NCBI GenBank assembly: GCA_035222895.1
Contig: JAVYIG010001603.1
Span: 1 to 64,000 of the forward strand
Direction: 5' to 3'
From: Strongylocentrotus droebachiensis
Taxonomy: Eukaryota; Echinodermata; Echinoidea; Camarodonta; Strongylocentrotidae
Length of the DNA stretch: 64,000 bases
The stretch's first letter is position 1; every line of letters begins with the position of its first letter. Positions 26,501 through 40,500 of this stretch are shown here, piece after piece. The translations under genes and the position numbers were made by a program. The notes below the pieces were generated by a model. The model had not been told where the DNA came from, searched no databases, and saw only the letters and a program-made list of their open reading frames with translations.

Positions 26501-29500
26501 TAAAACTGGTCACTCAAAGACTTATACTTTTTTGAGGCACTTCATGATCATTTTGAAGCGCCATTTTTTTAGGGCTTCCATATTATACCATATCACAGAC
26601 ACTGATAACACGTAGGGCCATGCATCTCAGATTCAACATTGTTAAACAATGCCTTTAAAGCATCCAGGGAACCTAAAGCTATAAAGTCCTATCCACAGGA
26701 ATGAGAACCCACCTTCTCCATGTTCATCATGTTGATGCCAAAGTGAGTTAGATGAGATGCTAGTAGTGGATCTTCGACCATCTCATCCTCGACATAGGAA
26801 TACACATCTATACCGGGGGAAAAAGAGAAAAAGGATATGTCGTCAAAGATATATATATTCATGATTTTTAGGGCTTGTTCAAATAAGACGTGGTAAAAAA
26901 ACCCACAAATGCCTGTTTTTTTAACGTGTACAAGTGAACGACAACTGCAAGCAACAAAGATCCTACACTTCTTCACCGAGCTCTGTTTGATAACATACAG
27001 AAAAGTGAAGCTTGTTACACTTTACATCATTAAACAAAAATTGATGCAGTTTTGCAGTGTCCTACCTGAATGAACGAGGCTTTATGGGGAATTTGACACC
27101 CTTTTTTAATGCCATTTGATTGGGACATCGACCCCCTTCTGTAGCTGAATGGGTACGTGATTTGATTTGAATTTCGCATCTTTCCCATCCCAATATATAC
27201 CTTACAGTCTATGAACCAGGTAAGTTCTATACAAGTATTCTTAGTTTGTAATAATGTAGTATATTGTAATTGTAATGCAATTAATTTTTTGGGGTAGTAT
27301 TTCTAGTATTTAATTTCTAGTATTGCAGAATTAGTGTAGAAAAAAGTAGATATATGTTTATATGTAAAAACACTATATTCAAGTGTAGGTTTTATTTAGA
27401 TTAGCATTGTATTTTCATGTAAAGAGCATTGAAAATTTTGAAATGTATTATGTAATGCACTTTATAAATATAATACATTATTATCATCAAACATCATGCT
27501 TAAATGTGGAATTTGACACCTTTTATACATTTTCCATTCCATTGGGGACACATGCCCCCTTGTGCCCCCTGGTAGACATGCCACTGCACTCATATACACT
27601 TTACTATTTCTTAAAACATTCATAGAAATTACATAAACCTTCAATTATGAAAAAAATTAAGCCTATATAATGTGACCAATTTCTTTACAGGAGAGAATTT
27701 TTTTAGCAGACACTTCCATCAATTACCTGGAAAATGATTTCCTCGAAAGACAATATACTTCACAACATCCCAAGTAATATCTTGGGAGATAGAGTGAATT
27801 GTATAAACAGGAAAAGAGGAAGCATATGGTTTCCTCACCAAGTGTTTAATCAGTTCAAATCAAGTAAGAATAATTAAAAATGTCTGCCTTTCTGCCTTAC
27901 AAATACATATATATCTTAACTCAACGACTACTGCATGCTATCATTCCTTAATCCTTTCATATAGAGACTAGCGACGTCATGTAGAGGAACGGGATACCTC
28001 TTGATTGACTGAAGTTGTTTTCAAGGTTTGAATACCATACATTTCCTTCTGTGAAAGCAATCAAATAGAATGGCCTACGGTGCGAATGCTAATTGTCTCT
28101 GGAATACAGACTTCTGTTTCTCACTCGCAGGAAGTGATCGTCTACTCACAGGTACTCGTTCAAATATTACGTATAGGATAGAGACCTTAGTTCACAAACA
28201 TAAACCATAACACAAGGCATAAGAAAATGCCTGTGTACTGTATAAGAATGCTTCCCCTCCCCTTTCTCTCTCTCTCTCTCCCTCTCTTTCTTTCTCTCTC
28301 TGTCTTTCTTTCTCTCTCTGTCTCTCTTTCTCTCCACCATTACCCCAACAAATCTCCATCAGATAAAAAATAACCCTGGTCCCTGATCACTATCTAGATT
28401 CAATGCTCATTAATTCAATTCAATAATAAGCACTCTCAGCATCTTACCGGAGCCCCATCTTACACAGAGTTGTCATTGATCCAAATCAATCGGAAGTCCT
28501 CCAATCAATCGCAAGTTTGCAGTCCTCTATCTCCTGCGTACATAGTTGCGATTGATATCAACTGCAACTGTTTATAAGACAATGCCCTGGTCCCCATTTC
28601 TCTCCTGGGTACCAAGTGGCAAAGTGGGCTTAAATGGATTGGGTAACTTTGTCTCAGATTTTGAAGCAAAATCCTGGATTTAGCTCATGCCGCAATGATA
28701 ATTATAAACTTTTAGGTCAGTTAGGAATCCCATGACTTTCACAAGCCTGTCTGATTATCAAGATTTTTATGATTGGAAATAAAAATTTCATTTTTCATTT
28801 TCCTAACAGTTTTTATAACACTACTGTCTATTGGGGAAAGTGAGTATGGTAAAACAGATCACTCAAAGATTTTTACTTTTTTGATGCACTTCATGATCAT
28901 TTTGAAGCGCAATTTTTTTTAGGGCTTAATATTACAACATTTCACAGACACTGATAACACATAGGGCCATTCATCTCAGATTTTACATTGTTTAACGATG
29001 CCTTTAACACCGTCAATCCACTAGCTGTATTAGACCAACCCACCTGCTCCGTTCGGAGTAATCGTGCCTAGTTTCACAGCTAAGGGATATTTGGTCTGGT
29101 CGTATTGTTCGACAGCGTGGTTGTTGCCTCCCGTCCCATCGAAGTATCGCCTCCCGCAGAGTATGGTACCATCGGTCAGGTTCATCCACAGGTTGTCCTT
29201 CAGGTCACACAAGCTGCACTTCCAACCCTTGGGTGGTACCTTGACACCGTTGTCCAGTTGTTTGAGATTAGCTGCATGTCTGCAAAAAAGTGCAAAAAGA
29301 GAGAAAGCTTTTGAGATAACAGTTGCAAGATTTCATTTCAATTTCAATGCATTTATTTGTCCAATGTAACTTTAACATGGATATTTGTTGTCTTTTAGGT
29401 CGCACACGCTGGATTTCCAACCCTTGGGAGGTACGTTGACACCGTTGTTCAGTTGTTTGAGATTAGCTGCATGTCTGCAAAAAGAGAGAACGCTCTTGAG

Positions 29501-32500
29501 ATAACAGTTGCAAGAATTCATTTCAATTTCAATGTATTTATTTGTCCCATATTTGTTGTCTTTTAGGTCACACACGCTGCACTTCCAACCCTTGGGAGGT
29601 ACCTTGACACCGTTGTCCAGTTGTTTGAGATTAGCTGCATGTCTGCACAAAGAGAGAAAGCTCTTAAGATAACAGTTGCAAAAAGCCCTGCTTCTATTTA
29701 TTTCCTCCTTTCTAGTGATATTACTATTATATTTGTTGTTTCATTGTTTATTTTTGTAATATATTTATTCATTGTATTATGTTTTGCATGAGAAATAAAA
29801 TCATTTGAATCAATTGAATCAAGAATTCATTTCAATGTCAATATATTTATTTGTCCCAAATAAATTCAACATGGATATTTGCTTCGCTCACAAGTAAAAT
29901 AAAGGCTCAGGCATAGTTTACAAAGAATATAAATAGGATACAAAATATGTATATATTACAGAGGGTTGATCACTGGAGAATTGTACTCCAGATTCTACTT
30001 ACTTAGAGAGAATCTTTGCTTCTCCATCCCAGGCTTGAATTTGTTCTGCTTTAGAAGCTGAGGTAGCCGATAGGATACTGGCAATAGAGAGCAGGACCTA
30101 CAAATACCAAAGAAGATATTGTATTAGATCAATAATCATCACTTATGTATTAAATTCACATCCATATTTTATTTAAGGGCAATCCAACCCTCAAAATAAG
30201 TTAATTTGTATGAAAGCAGAAAAATAAGGGAAGGTTTGAAATAAATCGGACCAATATCAAGAGAGTTCTGAATATTTTAAGTACGAGACCACTGTGAATC
30301 TCAAATTGGCAATTATGTTTCTGTACAACCCCTGTATGTGAAAAATATATTCTGTCATCACTATAAACAAAGAAAATGAAAATTTATGAAATTCTATGTA
30401 CAGAGAAAATTGGAGAGGATTTTGCAAGATATGTCACAGTGTTGCCAATTTGCATTTGATTGATCGCAGCTTCAAATTTCATAACTTTCTTATTTTTAAT
30501 CAAAATTTGCTCAAACTTTCACCGACCTGTTCCTCTCATTTTCTGCTACTACTAAACCAACTTAAAGGTATTACAAAGTTTTGGTAAATTTTGAAAATTG
30601 GGTGGATAGTGATTCTTTACAAATTTGAAAAATTTGGATGCCCATATAGATGTATTATAAACTCTACAAAATTTAGCCCCTACAACACTTCTGCTGTCTA
30701 GAAAAATTGAATATAACAATTTACCGGTGCTCCCGGTAAATGTTGATAAGTTTCAAATAGCGCCTACGGCCATACGATGGTAGCTGCGACCATGGAAATC
30801 TCAGAATATGCAGTTGTGATATACAGTGTATACATGTATATTCCAAACGGTAATAGCAAATCAGTCGATTTTAGTCAAATAACATTGTTTTATAGCTAAA
30901 TCAATATCTTGACCTTGAGAGGGAGCTATACAACATAAAGACTTTATTCTTTACAATTTCGTCACTTTAGACTCGATTTCAACCGCGACAACGATCACTG
31001 AACATTTTAGGATCGCATATGCTTTCAATATGTTCATTTGAACAAAATTCATGACCCCTTACCAAAACTTTGTATTACCTTTAATATAAGGGTGAACTTC
31101 CCCTTTAAAAGGGGGCATGGGCTTTTGCTGTGACTCTCTACACCCACCACTGAAATGGAACGTCCATCTTGCAAAAGTTGAAGTTCATAACTACAGCTTC
31201 CTTTACCCTTCCATGACAACATTTATTCTAGGGCTTAATTGATCAAAAAAAATTCTCAAATTGGCAACCATAATATTTTTCTTTTCTTGCTACATTCTTA
31301 AAGGCCCACTGTACCACTTACAGCTGCTTGCGCCCTCTATATAGCAAACAATGCCTAATTGGTGCCTGTTGATCCCCCATGATCCCCTTTTTCTTATGTT
31401 AATTGAGAGCTGATTTGAAGAGATAACCACATGTCAGTGACCTTGCAGGGAGGTCTATTCCCCCCCCCCTGGCCCAACTAGTGCAGACAGGCTTTAATTG
31501 ATCACAGGTTTTTTTTTCTCAAATTGGGAACCATAATATTTTTCTTTTATTGCTACATTCTTAAAATAAATATAATGCTTCTGAAGACAATATACATGGG
31601 CAAGAATGTTGTCAAAAAGTTGAAGAAATTGCAAATTTTGATCGATTTGACCGAGTGTCCCGAAAGGATTAAAGCTTCATGACTACATGTATCTTGCACT
31701 GAGAATAATAATTTAAAAAAATATAAGTTAAGGGACTGCGCTGATCTAAAGCTAAATATCATGTCTATTTATGTTTTCTCAATTCTTCCTCTAACCACCA
31801 TGAAAGGATTCAATGAGCCTTTTGATTATTTAAAGAAAGATCAAGAGCATTATAAAAGCCATACAAGGTACATATGGCACGATGTCCTAATCCCCAATAA
31901 TAAATACATTTTAGTAGAGGATAGCTGAAACAAACAAGCTCTAGCCATCATGAAAGGAAAGAATGAGCCTTTTGATTATTTAAAGAAAGATATAAAAACC
32001 ATACAATGTGCGTGGCACGATGTCCTAATCCTCAATAATAAATGCATTTTAATAGTAGAGGATAACTGAAACAAACAAGCTCTAGCTATCATGGAAGGGT
32101 TCAAGTTCTAAGCCTTTTGTTTTTAAAGAAAGATCAAGAACTATATAAAAACCATACAAGGTTCTTGGCAGGATGCCCTGATTCACAATAATAAATGCAT
32201 TTTAATAGAGGATAGATGAAACAAACAAGTTTTAAGATACATCAAAATAACTTGAACTATTAAATGCCAAGGGAAAGAAATCTTCACAACATACATGTCT
32301 TCCTTCTATCACTTCCTCTTTTGTGTTTCCTTATGTTATTCTTTATTTATTCCTCCTTTCACCTTCTCTTATGTTACTCTTTGTTTTTTTATCTTTCTAT
32401 CACTTTCTCTTTCTGTCTTTCCTTATGTTATTCTTTGTTTCTACCTTCTATCACTTTCTCTTTCTGTGTTTCCTTATGTTATTCTTTGTTTCTTCCTTCT

Positions 32501-35500
32501 GTATCACCTTCTCTTATGTTATTCTTTGTTTTTTTATCATTCTATCACTTCCTCTTTCGGTGTTTCCTTATGTTATTTTTTGTTTCTTCCTTCTATCACC
32601 TTCTCTTATGTTATTCTTTGTTTTTTATCATTCTATCACTTCCTCTTTCAGTGTTTCCTTATGTTATTCTTTGTTTCTTCCTTCTATCACCTTCTCTTAT
32701 GTTATTCTTTGTTTACATCGTTCTATCATTTTCTTCAAGGACGGCAGCTAGCTCCGCTCCTAAAGTCAAGTGACCTAACATCGCGATGTTACAACTGCGA
32801 GCGTTCATATTTGCCAAAACACGCCAAAAGATCACACTTCGTTTTGGAATGTTTCGGGCTTGGCATGTCTGCCGGTAAAGCGTAGTTGCCCTTGGTAACA
32901 TCGCGGCCAGGCTCCGGTTTTGCATTTTTTGGCGTGTTTGGAACACAGTGTAAATGCCCCTATTGTTTGCGTGAGGCTACTCGTTGACCCAAATTATTTT
33001 GTTTTTCTTGTGAAAATACCGGTAAGTATCCAAGATTATCAACTTTGGCCTTGTTCACACAAAGCAAAATACCTCTGTAGTCGTATTATACCCGATTGGC
33101 CCCGAGTCAGGTCACGAGATAGACACATAGTCTTGTCATGCTACACCCCCTTTAAGAGTTATGTTGGACAGTATTTTAAAGGACAAATATGTATGGTGGT
33201 TAGTGTTATTTGATGCTTATTTTTCTTAAAATACAATGGCAAACATGATTGCTTTATTTCTGTTAATTGTCTGGACACACACCCCCCCCCCCTCATCCTA
33301 CATGACACATGCAATATTTTCGAGCAAGCTAAAGAAGACATCGTTATTAAAATGAGTAGGCAATAAAATGAGGACATTAGGGAAACGACAACAGGATGTG
33401 ATAAGAGGGACAGAGAAATCATTATCCCCTAAAGCAGGATGTGAAGCCCAGCTTCTTAAAGATAAAGACCAGTTATGGTCATGCAATTGCATTGTGAAAG
33501 AAATATTGTGGAATCGATCAAAAAAGGTTGATCATCTAGCATATAAGTATTGGTGTGTATTGCAAGGTTCTAGAATCATCAAAATGATAAGAAATTTGGT
33601 CCAGTCTTGGTAAAGTTACAAGCACTGTACACAGAAAGATGTATATGGGACTACGCGACACATGCGCAATATCTATCAGGTCCAAATAGATGTAATAATT
33701 TACCAAATACATGTATATCAATTAGTAGGAGGTTTCTCAGCTAAATTTGTATCATCACGTATTAGTCAAAACATATTCTTTCACATGATTGGTAATAAGA
33801 GCTTCCATTTCATTTTTTGAGAGGGGGCGTTTCCAAAACTAGTCTGTACCTTTAACCCACTCATTTTCAGAGCAAGGGGATACCAGCACATATGTATGCA
33901 GAGATGCCAACTGTTTCGTTTTTGCCGTATTTGTTTCGTTTTTTTCGCTATGAATACGGCAGTACGTTTTCTTAATGTTTTGTTACGTTTTTTTTTTTTT
34001 TTTTAGTGACGTTTTTCTTAATTTCTGATCATGGGCTTTGTGTCGAAAGTGTATTATGCACCAACATCTTCAAACGATGCACGCATGATGGTGATACGGG
34101 CCCCAAACTGCGCACATTGCGAACAACCCACGTGTAATGTTTGCACGTCGCGCTCCGATCCGGGTACGTATACGTGGTACTGCCAGGTTTTTTAAGCTGC
34201 TCGATTGGGCGATATGTTAAGTTGAGAGATTTTTTCAAAAATACTGTTTTTTGTCAAAAAATACTTTTTTTTGCTCTTAAGAATACTTTTTTTTGTTAAA
34301 GAAGGTTGGCATCTCTGTGTATGGTATATGTATAAATAACCTGTTTTATTTTTAACCCATTGCCCAAGGGAAACCACGAGGTCCCTGTATACAAACGCAT
34401 GGTAAAAACAAATAATTCAGAAAATTATAACTTTCTCTTCCCCTCTCTAACCTAGAGCTAGGGCTGCGACGTGTAGTCGAATACTTAAGTCCTCGCACTG
34501 TTGACAACTACTCAAGTACAATTTTTTGTACGTGAATATTCGGCCGCAAAAAAAAAAAAAAAAATCCCGGTCACCTGGCACTGTACGGATTTCTGTTTGG
34601 ACTCGGAGAAAAATTGGTTCTTAAAACAGCATTGTTTACTGTTATTATTATTATTAAAGTAAAATTGCGCGAGTTTTCGGAGACGGACCTTGGATGCTGC
34701 TTCTTGTTGTTGTTGTTCGTTTAGTATTATAATGGCTATTAGTCAATTTTGACTTTTGTTGCCAATTTCCCGTGGTATGGTGATGGCAAAAAAAAAAAAA
34801 AAAAAAAAAATCAACAAAAAAATCAAAAAAACATGACGTCCGAATATTCAAGTATTCTGGGAGTGTAGTCGAGTACCTCATTATACGGTTGTGCACAGCC
34901 TTACTTAGACTTAGAGCCCATAGGGACTTAAATGTATAGTTTTGTGATATACGCTATATAAGAAAGGTTTATTATTATTATTATTAAAAGAAAACTGAAA
35001 GAAAGAAAGAAAGAGGAGAAAAAAGACAAAGAAGGAGGACAAGAAGAATAAGAAGGAGAATGAGAAGAGGAAGAAGAAGAAGAAGATAAAATCCAGTGTA
35101 GGCCTGAGTCGAAACGGGTCCCCGCCCGGGCCCCGACCCCGACCGTCGAGCTGAAACCCGGTTTTTGGTTTTCGGGTTTCGGGTTTTTCAAAATTAAATT
35201 TCACACTGATATTTTGAAATATAGAACTAAAAATATGCAATTCACAAACTTACATGTATATTTCAATATACAGTGTAATCAAATAAATATGCTTTAGAAA
35301 TAAATGGATATTGTTTCAGTTGACGGTAGGTGTTTTTATCGCTTAAAAATTGAGGCTGCAAGAAAGGAATCGCGCTTCGTGGTACCGATCGAGTGCGTTC
35401 AGAAACGGAAGTGGAAATAGATATATGACCCACTGAAGACAGAGCAAGAAAGTGCCACACAGAAGACTAAAATGTTGATAAGACTATTGCAATTAAATCG

Positions 35501-37470
35501 TAATACTAAAGACATTAATTTAATTGTCAAAATATATCCACAATATAATGGTTTACCCTTGATAGTTTGATGAAGGAAAATAAATTAAAGCTCTTGAAAT
35601 AACATCGAAGTGCCTTTCGTTCGTTCTAAAAATGCGTGTATAACGGCAAGCACAAGTCAAGCTTGATATGCATGTTTACATCCCTGCACCGTCATTCGAC
35701 CTGATCGGAACCTGCATTGAACCAATTAAAAAACATCACGTAAGACTTTTAGGGACTCCAATTCAACAAAATTACCGTAAAATAGTTATTTGCTTTGACA
35801 AATAATACTATAGATATTCATAACATCTTACAGAAATAATGATATTTCATGAGCTACGTTCTCGATATCGAGTTCAGCTAGCCATCATTTTGAAATGAGA
35901 CGTAGTTGTCATGCATGCAGCACAGTAGGCTATAGACAGAATACGGCAGCTCGCAGAGAGGGCCAGGGAAAAAAAAAATCACATAATAGGCACGTAAATA
36001 TCACGTGATCTCAGGCCCGCGCTTTTTTCCTCTCTCTGCTGCATACTGCCCTCTACTTTTCCCCATTGCCTAAAAAAAAACCAAGGGGCTACTTTAAAAA
36101 AAGTGGGAGCTACTTTGAAAAAAGGGGGCTACTTTCAAATTGTAAGCTGTAACAATAAGTTGTGTTTTCCTTGGCTTAGCCATCATACTACTAGCAACCA
36201 AATTGGTAGGTAATATGTTATTTAGTGTTTGTTTTTTCTGTCCCGAATTGTTATCAAGGACAATGCAATCCGATTTAAAAAAAAATGTAACTCAGTTTAA
36301 AATTGTCACCATTAAATGTGAGTAAATGTTTTTACTGTTGCACATACCGATGTATTTGTTATAACGAAACATGCAAATTCATGGCCATATTTTTTTTCAT
36401 AGACTCTAATTCTAAAGGCCAAGCCAAAGCTAGTTTCATTTCGTATACAGAAATTGATGCCATCATCACTCAATGAAAATGGGCCTGGCATCGATCGTAT
36501 ATCATTAATATAATTTAATTCAACAGTTGTAAGAAAAATTCTGAGGGATAGGATCATCATTTATATGTTTATTTACGGTATTTTTATAACAAAATTCAAT
36601 TTCTGTCTACGAAACTAGCTTTATACCGATTTTACAGGAAAAAATCTGGCATTAATTTTGCACGTTTCGTTATAACAAATATATCGGTACATGGGACAAC
36701 AGTAAAAATATACTCGCATCTAATGGTTTTAACTTAAAAATAACACAATTTTAGATGGAATAACTTTTTTTTTTAATGGGATTGCATTGTCCATGATAAA
36801 AATTCGGGTCAGAAAAAAGACAAAATAAACATATTACTTACCAATTTGGTCGCTAGCAGTTCAGGACTCGTCACTCGCAAATACTTATTTGCTTCATACT
36901 ACGAGGGCGCGCGCCGCTGGAGCCTGAGCTTGTTTCTGTGTATTGTTAATGTGTGCGAACTAGTGCTGTAGTCAAACGTTTAACCGTCCGGTATCCGACC
37001 GCCCATGGCGGATTCCGTTTTCAATTGGACGGTTTCGTTTACCCGTTTTTTTTTTTTTTTTTTTTTTTTTTATATATTTTTTTTAAAGTTTCGTTTTATG
37101 CCCCTACACCTGGCACTATGCCTGGCAATGTCTCCCAGCTCAGTAATCTGTGTGTTGACTCACCACTCTGAAACTAGAACAACACTCCAATTTGTCTGTC
37201 ATCTTGGTTTGAAAGTAATCTTTGTAATAGATCTCAATATGTAATTTATAATAATAATTCATCCAACTTGAACACATGGCCTACCACAAGGTTCTATCCT
37301 AGGTCCTCTACTGTTTTTACTTTACTTTAATGATCTTACACATTCCTCTAAAATCGACATTGTTACTATTATTTATGACAAGTTCACAAGCACAAATGAA
37401 ATTCCTTCCCGCTTTTTCACACGGACCTGGCTTGCTGCCGACAGAGTCGGTGAAGAAAAAAAAAAAAAAA

Positions 37471-37503
<33 letters not shown>

Positions 37504-40500
37504 TGTTTTTTTTTCTTTTTTTTTTTTTTTTATAAATAAATCGTTTAACCGAAAACCGTCCGGTTTTGACTGGCGGTTAAACGGAATTGGAGATATCCGT
37601 GATGTTACAGCACTAGTGCGAACTGCGTATGCATTATCTGCACGAAACTACTATGTACTCCGTATTTGGCGGCCTGGGTGGCCGGGAGCTTAGGTGGAGT
37701 ACCGCTGTAGATCTAGCTAGGTACGACCGCCGATCCGCTGCAATCACAAAACTTTTAAAATGTTGATGGAAGTTTCTAGTTTTCGAGTTGGTAGTTGGAA
37801 CGGAGATTTCACTCAGACACATCAATAAATTGATTTATTAATTCCTAGGGAATATCAATTCATGGCGGGGGCGATTTTTCAAGATATATCTATTTTTTTT
37901 CGCCCTCGTCTTGATTTTTACCATGGCGATTTCAGAGGTTTAGGGGGCGAATCGCCCGTCGCCACCGTGTATTTTTTTCGTTGACTTGCGCCCTCTATAT
38001 AGCAAACAATGCCTAATCGGTGCCTGTTGGTCCCCCATGATCCCTTTTTTCTTATGTCAACTGAGAGCTGATTTGATGAGATAACCACCTTCAGTGACCT
38101 TGCAGGGAGGTCTAATCCCCTCTGGCCAAAATAGTGCAGATGGGATTTAAGTGCTTGCCCCGTAGAGGGCAAATATGACTCACCTGCTCAGGTAGTTCAG
38201 CATCGGGAAGCGCAATCTCAGTGAAGTCTGGTAAGATGACTACAGAGTTGTGATCTTCATACTCATACTGGTTCTCATCTTCTACATCAAATCCTCCTTG
38301 CATTCCTGTACAGACAGAGAGAAAGAGATAATAAGGAAAACACTCACATACATATGGTACATGTACTTTGAAAGAAAAATAGACTTTGAAAAAAATCAGG
38401 AATTCATCAACAGGTAGTTTTTAATAAACATATACTGATATCTTTCATCGGTGAACAAAATGTGGAATGAAATTAGTGCTGTAGCCGAACCGCCGAACCG
38501 AACGGAAGTTCGCCGAACATGGCACTTCCGAACCGAACCGAACCGAACACAAAGGCCTGGTTCGGATGTTCGGCAAAAAAAAAAAAAAAAAGTTTTTGCA
38601 AGCTAATAAACTTGTCACTTTGTACCTAATTTTTATGTCATGATTGCTCATTTTATATTTACTTTTTTCCCATTTTCCGCCTTTGTGATTTATGCCTATC
38701 CAGTGGTGGGCGCGACTTCACTGGCGCCATTTAAATCCCAAATCCTGACCACGCTAGGTCGCGATCGCAAGCCATGAACAAGAATACATGTGCGTGATCA
38801 AAACAAGTTCAGCTCAAACCCATTCAACAACAAAAAAAAAAAAAAAAATTAATTGTAACAATATCGAACAAATTTTATAATATAATTAATGAAATAAATA
38901 TATATTATAGTGTGGTATTTATTTATTTAGGAAAAATAGGAATTTTATATTTTCCTGTTGAAGGGCAGGTCCAAGCTATTGTCCCCTCTAGGGGTCAAAT
39001 TTCATCTTTATATATATTTAACAAACTATACCTCATTTTAAAGCTGAAACTATGAATTTTATGAATCTGATAAAAAATTAAAAAAATTATCAAAATACGA
39101 AGAGTGCCAAGGTCGCGAACTTCGATTATTATTAATTAGCGTGACGTACGGGACATTACATTTTTATTTTTGTATCTCATTTTAATTATTTGTTTAAAAT
39201 TAAATATCTCAGGACATGTAGACCATCATGCTAGAAAATAGGGAAAAAATATAAAAACCTTCAAAATGAATTAATTATGCAAATGAGGTAGGTTCCAAAG
39301 TGTGATGTCCCGTACGTCACAATTTGATCATAATTTGTTTAATTTTAATTATGAAAATAATTAATTTTTTTAAAGATATTCTAGGAAGTTCTAATTTAGA
39401 TGAATACCTAACAAAAAATAGGTTTAACAAAAATTACAAAAATTCTGTGTTGATTACATAATCAAATTAAGAAATGTGACGTACGGGACAAGTGTGTGAT
39501 GTACGGGACAACCCCATACAAAACCAATGCAAGATGTGAAAAAGGAAATGACCAAAAGGAGAATACATACTGTGTAAGGAAACTTGTTGTATACAGGGAT
39601 ATATGAACATTCTAACTGGGTCCCTTCTAGGAATTTACTTGTTTGTACTGAATTTGATGTAATTAGTCTTCAAGCCAGACCCCTGGTATTATCAACTTTG
39701 GTATTTTGCCAGTTGATGTCCCCAACATTGGCAGGATGCTAAATATGTAAATCATAATAGTGTACTAGTTCCTGGAATTAGTCTAATGAAATTATATGAT
39801 AGTAGATGCACCAGAAGCTGGCTTTTACAACTCATAGATGCTGCAGGTAAGAATAGCACATGTATGGTATAGCTCTCGATCCATGTGAGGTTTTTTTAAT
39901 ATTCTATTTAAATGTCATATATGATGGTAAAGGATTACAGCATACACTGTACATGTTATGGGGCCAGCTCAAGAATTCTGATCTCCTAAAAACTACATGT
40001 AAATCATAACTTTTAAGAAAGGATAGCCTTTTTGAATATTGGACACTCTCACCCTCTTAGGATTTTTATCACTGAAGTTTTACACCCATGTATTTTTGTT
40101 GATTTCGCTTTAATCTTTTGAATTGTGGAAAAGGTCACACAAACCTTTAGGTTTTTAATTTCTTATATCTGGTGGTGTTAATAAGATGTCTTTAATCAAT
40201 ACGAAATACATTCAAGATTTATATTTTTGTATCCATCTTTCACAAACATGTAGGCTACATTAATGTACATCAAAATTCTTGAATATATGACAGCAACATA
40301 TGTACATGTTCTAATCTGTGATAACAAGATTTAGAAAAGACAATATGTTCAGCATTATCTTTGAATTCCTTCAAAATTCTATGATATTACTATCAATTTA
40401 TTCAAACAAGCTATGAAGAAAAGACTTCATATTTGTAATTTATCTTTGTTCACAAACACTTAGAGCATAAGAAATGTTCTTTGACAAAATATGATGTGCC

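Noticed and set aside
32264-32885. Membrane-protein-like frames with FLMLFF / CYSLF repeats
   Set aside because: Pyrimidine-rich minisatellite whose unit keeps frame; hydrophobicity is a composition effect.
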